DNA from: Mastigias papua
Taxonomy: Eukaryota > Cnidaria > Scyphozoa > Rhizostomeae > Mastigiidae
DNA length: 64,000 nt
Reading direction: 5' to 3'
Assembly (NCBI GenBank): GCA_964019165.1
Contig: OZ025274.1
Coordinates: 3,745,428-3,809,427, forward strand
Of this stretch, positions 58,201 to 64,000 are shown piece after piece (position 1 is the first letter of the stretch; each line of letters opens with the position of its first letter). The notes beneath the pieces were generated by a model. It was not told where the DNA came from and ran no database searches. It saw only the letters and a list, made by a program, of their open reading frames with translations. A program made the translations under genes and the position numbers.

Positions 58201-60910
58201 GGGGCTGTATGTATAACTATTGTAATTTCCAGCGCTCTGTATAGAGAACCTATTGTCAACAATTCTGTGAAGCAACATACCGATATTGTCCAAGCCAAGA
58301 AAGCCACCACTGAAAATGTTCTTCCCATCCGGATCTTTTCTGTTAACCCACCTAAAAATAAAATAGCAGAAATCAATGAGCTGGAACTAACAAATGAAGA
58401 TTGCAGAAATCAGTGAGGTCAAACAAAAGGGCACTTAGTGACCTCCTTAGAAGCCATTCACAAAGAAGTTCCTGCGTTGGTTCTGCTGCAATGAAATCTT
58501 TTGTTTCAGCCTTCAAAACTGTTATGCATTCTAATTTACAGCAAGGTCTCCTTTTAATGGAAATTTTACTAGAGTTCTTAAAAACTGAGGAGCTATATAA
58601 ATGAAAAAATGGGTCATACATATATGACGTCGTCCGGTAGGGGGAGGGGGTATTGTCAATACTTAACGTTTTACGACCTATGCTTACTGGGGGGTGGGTG
58701 CTTTCCTCTTGTATGTCGTCACAAGGATTCGAGAAACTTGTGCAAAGTCAAGATAGCCTCTAAGAATATACCATCTAGAGGTTGCCTTTAATGTTTATTA
58801 TTTTTGTTTTTCAAAGATGAGTGATTGGCAAAAGTGACATCATATTGAACCAAAACTACTACAGGGTATCTGCCAAGTCAGGGAATTCAGGGAAATCAGG
58901 GAAAGTCAGGGGGAGATCAGGGAAATGTGTGTAGACTTAAAAATATCAGGGAAAAATCAAGGAATTCGACTAACTCTGGAGACAATCAGGGAAATATCAG
59001 AGATATTGCTTGTCTCTGCTTCTTTAGTAAAATCGATTTCCTAATTTGCCTTAAAACTAGAAAGAATAAGTTCAGCAAAAAAATGAACCAATTAAATCAT
59101 TCAGAAGTAAAATCATAGTTGCCGCATTCTGAAAGATTGTCATTGAAACTAGTTTGAAAGCATGTAACTAAACTAACGTAAAAGGATTCTCGGAAAGTTA
59201 TCCTCATCTTTCCGGTCTTTAAATTTGAAACTATACCAATGTTGCAAATTCAGGGCCTATGTAGACAACATACGGACTCAGGCTGGAATGCCTAGAAAGG
59301 GCAAGGTCACGAGGCATTGAAAATATTCTCAATAGATCAATCCTTCTTATAACTGTGTCGCTGTATTTGGCAGCATTATAAGACATTTCTTCTTATTTAT
59401 GATGAAATTAAAGCTCAATTGTATGCTCAAGTAGGCTAGGCCTGCGTAGAGAGCCTTGCATTATGATAAGCATAGCATACAGCATTCGCTCATGATCTAT
59501 TCTGAATCTGGGAAAACAGTGTGGAAATCAGCGAAATATCAGGGAAAACGACTTTCCTGATTTGGAAGACACCCTGTAGTAATCCTCTTTAGAAAAGTTC
59601 CAAATTTCATGTAAATTCCAAATTCTATCTAGGAGAAAGCGCCAACAAATGCTGGTGCCTTTAAGTTGGCTTTCTCTCCGCTTTACCGACATGATTTAGG
59701 TGAAAGGGGGGCTAGCAAAATTCGACATCATTCATCGCTAGAAATGGAGGGGGCCTGTTGAGACGATGCTGCTCGATTAGGGGAGGGGTAGAAAATGGTT
59801 CAAATATTGACAAGGTCATAAATGTATGGTTCCAAAGTTAAACTGTAATTGTCAAAGCAGTACCACACCGTCTAGAAATCATTGCCCGTTGATCCTAGTA
59901 TACACTCGGGTGCCTAATACAAGGCGGTCTTAATAGTTCGGGTGTGGGAATTTTTTCAAAAAGTAATTAACTGGGGGGTTTTAATAATCCGGGGGATTTT
60001 CCAGACAGGAAACCTGTTATTCGTTAAGTAATAGAACACCACGTTCTATGGTCAAATAACTTACTTATAACTAAAAACAAAAAGTTAAAATGTGAATGCA
60101 ATGGCATGGGATCTGTCGAAAACGTAAAACGAGAAAACTTACGCTTGACATATAATTGATATGGGCCTTTGAGGCTTCAACTTACTAAAATTAATAAGCA
60201 GGGGTCTTAATAAGGTCCATGGGGTGGGAAAAAACATGAAAAATTAATGAGCGTCCCCCCTTGCACACGAGAGTACATATCATTTAATAAGGAGCCTAGT
60301 TCGAGACCTAGGTCTTAAAATCTCAGTCACAATAAGCATAAAGTGTCAAGACAGAAAACTGTATACATTGCTTGTATACATTGCTAGCTTCCATGCAAAT
60401 CCCTCTATGAGACACTAGCTACATTAAGTACTGTATTCGAAAATTGAAAGGCTACATTGTGATTTTGTCTTTAATAGCAAGAGGCCATTGCCTGTAAATT
60501 CCTTAAATTTTTTGGCTTCCTACATCATGGCTCCATAAAAAGCGGTCCCTTATGAAAAAATCGTGTATTGTTAATTTCTCGATCAACCATAACAAAACCA
60601 CCCCCTGTTTTCTTTTTACGTCAGAAAGTACGCAGATTTACCAAGTGAAATTCATGATGAGCTTCTGGAATACCCTGGCCAAGAACAGGTTATCTCTTTT
60701 GCCCTTTCTCCCTGTCATCTTGTGGACAATAAGAGCAGCAACACCGTGCACTGGGGGATTTACATCACTGAAATTGAATTCGTAGGCTGGAATCTGTCCG
60801 TTTGGTGCCATATACCACTCCCGCAGCAGCAGCATCAGTTGGTTTTTGGCAAATGATGGATCAATTACTGAAAATGGGATCATATGAAAGGCCAAGTCCC
60901 ATGCTGCAAA
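42878..60910 (-). CDS. MGH1/GH63-C-like glycoside hydrolase, seven 3' exons (5' incomplete)
   Basis: Exons on the minus strand: 60642-60910, 58281-58351, 47814-47863, 46308-46667, 45715-45988, 43807-44083, 42878-42941. All have GT/AG sites and compatible phases, giving 1365 nt (454 codons and a stop). In order: [37 protein letters not shown] (across a junction), [125 protein letters not shown] and TGWTAL. This is the (alpha/alpha)6 catalytic domain of MGH1-like/GH63 C-terminal proteins, close to the bacterial 'glucosidase' and yeast YMR196W type (~900-1100 residues). The N-terminal half is missing. By analogy with GH63, the Glu in FYEFF is the likely base and the Asp in AAWD or nearby the acid. 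Substrate unknown. Confidence 0.85.
42966..43160. repeat. (GAAA/GAGA)n purine-rich tract
   Basis: About 190 bp of degenerate AGAAAGAGAG repeats inside the last intron of the glycosidase gene. It creates long charged (plus) and Ser/Leu/Phe-rich (minus) artefact frames. It is followed by ATCACATCAT-type low-complexity DNA to about 43390. Confidence 0.9.
43807..44083 (-). CDS. glycosidase penultimate exon
   Basis: 277 bp, TTTACAG acceptor and GTAAGT donor. Carries [38 protein letters not shown] and [18 protein letters not shown], including the predicted catalytic Glu. It is duplicated at 17437-17713. Confidence 0.9.
45016..45595. repeat. 79-bp direct repeat pair
   Basis: The stretch beginning ATTGTCCTATTAACTTTTTG at 45016-45095 recurs at 45515-45593 with few differences. 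The second copy lies inside the hAT-like element at 45411-45664. Confidence 0.6.
45411..45664. mobile_element. hAT-like non-autonomous element (tentative)
   Basis: The ends CAGTGGGTCCCAAACTGG and, reverse-complemented, CAGTGTTTCTCAAGCTTT look like the widespread CAGTGGTTCTCAA hAT terminus. No clear 8-bp target duplication is visible, so the call is tentative. It lies in a glycosidase intron. Confidence 0.45.
45715..45988 (-). CDS. glycosidase exon ([13 protein letters not shown])
   Basis: 274 bp between TTTTTAG acceptor and GTAAGG donor. Encodes [35 protein letters not shown] and the [13 protein letters not shown] signature of the family. Confidence 0.9.
46308..46667 (-). CDS. glycosidase exon (DGTAWMA)
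   Basis: 360 bp, phase 0 at both ends, TTTTAG acceptor and GTGAGT donor. Encodes [52 protein letters not shown] and [12 protein letters not shown]. Confidence 0.9.
46800..47280 (-). repeat. interspersed repeat with LINE-like C-terminal coding
   Basis: The minus frame 47174-46908 is open for 88 codons: [38 protein letters not shown], then [20 protein letters not shown]. The PI.IVALG..P..L block and the final Q....GT.KI..TF block are typical of the last coding part of certain LINEs. Related to 17790-18180. Confidence 0.5.
47814..47863 (-). CDS. glycosidase 50-bp micro-exon
   Basis: Between a TTTCAG acceptor and a GTAAGT donor, the exon encodes [16 protein letters not shown]. It bridges GLDNIG of the previous exon and ADGTAWMA of the next in the correct phase. 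The peptide matches the VFDRS..LP.G..LEQ link expected in the family. Confidence 0.88.
47990..48190. repeat. degenerate ~24-bp minisatellite
   Basis: Imperfect units built on TAAGTAATATCTCTCATTTC and TACTACAC recur several times within a 10.4-kb glycosidase intron. Confidence 0.4.
48200..51780. other. intronic DNA without recognised gene
   Basis: Part of the large intron between 47863 and 58281. It includes a probable inverted-repeat element (about 48522-49076), with ends around CCCGTATATAAGAACCTA and CTCCTTATACGCGGGGATA. Otherwise nothing recognisable. Confidence 0.4.
51790..52227 (+). mobile_element. LINE 3' end with (ATTG)n tail
   Basis: A plus frame near 51905-52030 reads [20 protein letters not shown] and LRKLKRYT before a stop, the usual final block of an L2/CR1-type RT protein. 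A short 3' UTR follows, and then about 16 ATTG units (52163-52227), a typical tail of L2-like elements. Confidence 0.6.
52230..54000. other. intronic DNA without recognised gene
   Basis: Only short frames; a partial inverted repeat (CATCATACCATGTATGAATTATACCATACATGATGATA) lies near 53450-53486. Confidence 0.35.
54005..54500 (-). mobile_element. CR1-like LINE 3' end
   Basis: On the minus strand, about 54450 to 54235 reads [40 protein letters not shown] and a stop. This is the C-terminal block of CR1/jockey-type RTs. The 3' UTR ends with a GC-rich stretch (54040-54083) and a degenerate AATGAAA tail at 54005-54040. Confidence 0.65.
54500..56090. other. intronic DNA with degraded repeats
   Basis: No gene seen. 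The stretch 55735-55980 carries TTCCCTGATTTTTCCCTGAT words related to the element at 58862-59576, in reverse orientation. GACATACGTAATTGTCCAAT and GGACATCCTAAACTGTCCAAT (55164-55230) form a short repeated motif. Confidence 0.35.
56330..57295. repeat. three-unit tandem repeat with ATC/TTC microsatellites
   Basis: Units start about 56336, 56745 and 57125. Each holds GACTGACCCT...GGTCAGTGGACC, TTGAGTCGGCTACACTCAAT, CCAACAGTTACTTGGCAGAACT and CCCAATTCTGAATC-type phrases. The first two end in (ATC)n/(TTC)n runs (56599-56724 and 57028-57105). The third is truncated. The open frames here are His- or Ser-rich artefacts of the microsatellites. Confidence 0.8.
57300..58270. other. intronic DNA without recognised gene
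   Basis: AT-rich; contains a short (ACACG)n run at about 57882-57905. Confidence 0.35.
58281..58351 (-). CDS. glycosidase 71-bp exon
   Basis: TTTTTAG acceptor and GTATGT donor. Encodes [20 protein letters not shown] and DNI, the conserved WVNRKD...[10 protein letters not shown] block. A 10.4-kb intron follows. Confidence 0.9.
58862..59576. mobile_element. TIR element filled with TCAGGGAAAT motifs
   Basis: The ends are inverted repeats CAGGGTATCTGCCAA and, reverse-complemented, CAGGGTGTCTTCCAA, with TA on each side. Subterminal ATCAGGGAAA words recur many times. CAGGG ends suggest a hAT-like element, but no 8-bp target duplication is seen. No coding capacity. Confidence 0.55.
59901..60278. 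repeat. degenerate G-rich inverted-repeat element
   Basis: The left end TACACTCGGGTGCCTAATAC and the reverse complement of the right end (GTACTCTCGTGTGCAAGG) are weakly alike. The interior has repeated GGGGTTTTAATAATCCGGGG-type words, related to 788-1290. Confidence 0.35.
60642..60910 (-). CDS. glycosidase most 5' exon seen
   Basis: 269 bp from a TTTTACAG acceptor to a GTAAAT donor. Encodes [57 protein letters not shown] and KLIMNFTW. The exon expected before it (ending in a WEYPW-like motif) was not found between 60911 and 64000. Confidence 0.9.
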
Positions 60911-61662
60911 CTGTAAAAGAATAAAAGGGAATCAGGCACATGTTGAATATCTCAAAACCACGAATAAAGTTACTGTATGTACGCCAGACTGGTCGGTGTA
61001 CGCATTGCTAGAAAATGCCCTTCGAATAGTAGCAGGTTGTAGAGGGAGCTATAGGAAGCAAATGCCCTCCCCGAAGCACATAATTCCATATATTTTTGGC
61101 ATATAACGGATGATTTTAGGAGCTATGATATGGATAGTTCGCAAATCTGCTTTACAAAATACGGCAAACGTACCAGCGATGCGCCCCCTAAAAATTTTAC
61201 AAAACTCCACCCAAGCCTTATTCCGTTGAGTGTGTTATTTCTATACAATTATACTCAATACCAACGTCCAGAGATGTTTGAAAATAGGGATGTACCAAGC
61301 CGCCCCGTATCCCCGATATCGTGCCGATATGCTACGCGCGTAATCAAAAGGCGTAGTAAGAGATGACGTCAGGAGCGGGCAGAAAAACACAAACGGAAGT
61401 CTAAGATTTGACTTGACCGATTGTTATCTATTTCTTTGGTCCCCCGTCTTTCCCTAAGAATACGAAACAAATAGCCCGTTGCACTACAGCTGATGGATAG
61501 AACAGAAGATAATATGAAGAGGCGAGCAGTTCTGCTAAAGTCAGTGGTTTCTTGTGTGATCCAGCAGTTGGTGGGCGGATGAGAACGAGTAATTTGTTGC
61601 GAAAGTCATAGGCCTTGAGTTGCATAAAACCGACAGAAAGCGGGATTGAGAGACACGTGCGT

Positions 61663-62799
61663 ATGATGCCAAGAGCAGAATCCGAACCAGCCCCAGAAAA
61701 GGCAACTGCTGAGCCCAAGCCGGAGAAGGAGCCTCCAAGGGGAGAACCAGGACCGAACTGGGAGCTGGCAAAAACACTCAGTGGCTGGCCTTCGGTATGG
61801 GACTGCCACTGGATCGGCACGGCAGTACTGTTTGCGTTGCTCTCCATATTTGCACTGTACTGTCTGCGAAGATTGTACAAACGAAAACGGAAGCAGCATA
61901 TTATGGTTAAATTTTCAGTGATGGTAACGGCAACTATAGCGGTGTTTACGTTCACAAGATTCCTGTATCTAATACTAAACCCGTACGAATCACCCCTATT
62001 CTGCTTATTCGGCAAAGAAAAATGCCCTCCGTTTATCAACCGCACTTTGTTCAGCTTAGGCATGCCAAGTTTGGTTTCAGCTTACGCTTTACTGTTCCTA
62101 GCGCTCAACAAAGTAGTACAAATGAAGGTGATGGGCAAATTCAACAAGCTACAAAGCTGGTGTTTTCTTGGCGTATTCATAATCACCAACTATGCATTTT
62201 CTTGCTCAGCTGACCTTACTGTATGGTACATCACTTCGGCGAGACTCTTTCTAGCCCTCTGTCAGGGCTATTTTATCCTGTTGAGTGCCTGCCTCGTGTG
62301 TGCATACTTGTACGTGGGAATAAGGATCTATCGCACAAACAGAAACACAAAGTCACAGATCGCAAGATTGAGCATGAAAGGTCGAAAAGAGATCGGGTCT
62401 CCACAGGGGCAAAATTCAGTGAAGAAGGTCGTTAGATTGGCCATGGTAACTGCAACGCTGGGTGCAGTATTGCTAGCTTTGGAGATCTTCGCATTGACAT
62501 ATGTGTATGCCAAGACGTTTTCAACAGGGCATATAGAGCCATGGCCTTGGCTGGCATACGAGTATGTCTATCGGCTGGTCGAATTAGTGCTGGCGGCCTC
62601 TATTTTGTATAACATTTCGTTTATGCCAAACAGAAAGAGTTTAAGAAAGGAATTAGGATTGTCAATACCGCAATCGACTCTGAAGACGAGCCAAAGGGCG
62701 ACAGTTATCAGTGGTGGCAAATATGAAGTGAATGGCCCCATAGTCAAGTCTAGCGATATAAAATTGCAAGAGAGCATTGATAGGAGCAAATGTGACTAA
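61663..62799 (+). CDS. seven-transmembrane protein, PRRT3/PRRT4-like
   Basis: The plus frame from the ATG at 61663 encodes 378 residues; it stays open back to 61612, where a TAG could also be a splice acceptor, so upstream exons are possible. The N-terminus is Pro/Glu/Lys-rich (EPAPEKATAEPKPEKEPP). It is followed by WDCHWIGTAVLFALLSIFAL (TM1, about 48-68), a basic loop, TM2 (about 84-105) ending FLYLILNPYES, and further TMs at about 129-151, 166-184, 193-218, 257-283 and 300-322. The RFLYLILNPY motif and overall layout recall proline-rich transmembrane proteins 3/4, which have an RxLxLLLDPY motif there. The tail is Ser/Lys-rich and cytosolic. Function unknown. It lies opposite to the glycosidase, possibly inside one of its introns. 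Confidence 0.6.
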   Translation: MMPRAESEPAPEKATAEPKPEKEPPRGEPGPNWELAKTLSGWPSVWDCHWIGTAVLFALLSIFALYCLRRLYKRKRKQHIMVKFSVMVTATIAVFTFTRFLYLILNPYESPLFCLFGKEKCPPFINRTLFSLGMPSLVSAYALLFLALNKVVQMKVMGKFNKLQSWCFLGVFIITNYAFSCSADLTVWYITSARLFLALCQGYFILLSACLVCAYLYVGIRIYRTNRNTKSQIARLSMKGRKEIGSPQGQNSVKKVVRLAMVTATLGAVLLALEIFALTYVYAKTFSTGHIEPWPWLAYEYVYRLVELVLAASILYNISFMPNRKSLRKELGLSIPQSTLKTSQRATVISGGKYEVNGPIVKSSDIKLQESIDRSKCD

Positions 62800-64000
62800 T
62801 CTCAAAATAATATCGACTTTTGAGAATATGTGCGTCAAATGTACTAGACGATCACAGAGGCCCTTACTGTCTTAGCTCATGCGTATCAACGCAGTCAAGA
62901 TATTCCTTTGTTTAAAATGGACAGTCGCCGTGGAAGGCATTGATTTACTGAAATATGAAAATTTTCAAATATGATTTATGAGGAGTTTCTTTGAGAGAAT
63001 ACATAGCAGTTTTGTTTCTATGAAGGAAGATTCACACGCATATTTAGACAGATATTGGTTTACAGCCAAGAAAAATTGAGAACAATTCGAACCTGGGGTT
63101 CGGAAACATTTTTTGTTGATATCTAGACTATTGTGGGCTCTTGCACAAATGTAGGACCATTGCAAAAAGTTCCTAGAAATAGATTTTAGAAAATAGAAAA
63201 CTGTACACGTCGTTTGTACTGTATAGTGCCAACAGAGAAAGGATAATTTGCTTCTGAAATAGCATTCGGACTTGAACAAAGACTCTCTGCGACTGTAGCG
63301 GATTTTGCAAATATTTAAGGGGAGAGACATCAGTGGCAAACTTCATATTTCATATAATCCATGATACTCCTTCAGTTATACACTTAAACAAATAAAGGTA
63401 GTTACATGCAAAACATAAATAAAGGCAGTTATACGCAAAACAAAAATAAAAACTAAACAAACTTTAAACTGTTCTACCAGGAGGTCACTTTAAACTTGCT
63501 GACTTTTGTAAATTAGATGTGCCCAACATCCATATCCTACTTCCTAAAATTGTCCCACTTTATGGCCACAATGACGTGTAGTCTACGTCAGGGGGCAATT
63601 ACCCTTTCTAGTCCCCCCAGAAACCGTCACTGGCGTCTGAAGGACAGTGATGAGATAGATACATTTGAGTTTTGTGACGGCGACTGTTGATACGATACGT
63701 TGCTTGTAAGCGTCGTCTTTGTACATTTGTTTTGATTTCAATAGCATTGGAATGAAAGAGCGATTTAGCTTTGCACATACAAACAATGCAGTGTCATTAC
63801 CTTTTTTTTAATTATTCATTTTAATAATGCTCTTACGACCTGTAATGTACTCGACCCCCCAGCCGCAGCAGTACGGCCTGATCTCAGTGAGAAAATTACG
63901 TAATTGAATACATAGGACCGACCTTTGGCCATTCATAAGTCATGGCTGCCTTCCTGTAAGCCAGTAGCTTACTGTATTTAGTTTCTGGCGAAAACCGACC
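62800..64000. other. no recognised gene
   Basis: AT-rich sequence following the 7-TM gene, probably its 3' UTR followed by intergenic or intronic DNA. A short imperfect tandem of AAATAAAGGTAGTTACATGC units lies at 63388-63450. Confidence 0.35.

Noticed and set aside
61428..62063. 211-codon minus-strand frame opposite the 7-TM gene
   Set aside because: It is the antisense shadow of a plus-strand frame with seven clear membrane segments; its own sequence has no recognisable domain.

Overview
The window is nuclear DNA from an animal. Genes are split by GT-AG introns, intergenic DNA is AT-rich, and microsatellites, non-LTR retrotransposon pieces, a Penelope-like element and many short inverted-repeat transposons are present. 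There is no operon structure, and I see no tRNA, rRNA or CRISPR. The gene families (a beta-helix/Cys-rich multi-pass membrane protein, a PRRT3/4-like 7-TM protein, an MGH1/GH63-like glycosidase) and the transposon mix (Mutator-like, Transib/RAG1-like, Harbinger, Penelope) suit an early-branching marine invertebrate. A cnidarian is my best guess and a sponge is possible; the taxon is inference.

Host genes. (1) A glycosidase of the MGH1/GH63-C group lies on the minus strand, with seven exons at 60642-60910, 58281-58351, 47814-47863, 46308-46667, 45715-45988, 43807-44083 and 42878-42941. All splice phases fit and give the last ~454 residues; the 5' part is missing and may lie beyond 64000. (2) A minus-strand exon at 20698-24059 encodes >1100 residues: beta-helix ectodomain, Cys-rich domain, then 9-10 membrane segments. 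Its signal-peptide exon was not found. (3) A plus-strand 7-TM protein lies at 61663-62799. (4) A signal-peptide first exon occurs twice (7539-7587 and 33450-33501, minus).

Layout. The dominant structure is an old direct segmental duplication: copy A about 1271-17757, copy B about 30121-44125. Both carry, in the same order, decayed pieces of the membrane-protein gene, the signal-peptide exon, LINE remnants and the penultimate glycosidase exon. Because the copies align, each acts as an empty site for insertions in the other. Copy A alone gained a composite Harbinger-like MITE (4861-5987), an inverted-repeat element (6789-7354) and a LINE (7965-12942). That LINE was itself hit by a Penelope-like element (10081-10784, carrying a hammerhead ribozyme motif) and by an 855-bp foldback element with two perfect 321-bp arms (11264-12118). 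Copy B alone gained a 103-bp MITE, a 21-bp hairpin and a LINE 3' end, and keeps the final glycosidase exon that A lost. A 200-N assembly gap in copy B falls where copy A is continuous, so the gap may be empty.

Between the copies lie the intact membrane-protein gene, a LINE 3' end, simple repeats, and adjacent dead Mutator-like and Transib/RAG1-like transposase fragments on opposite strands (27640-29460). Right of copy B is mostly glycosidase introns filled with LINE 3' ends, TIR elements and a three-unit tandem repeat, ending with the PRRT-like gene.
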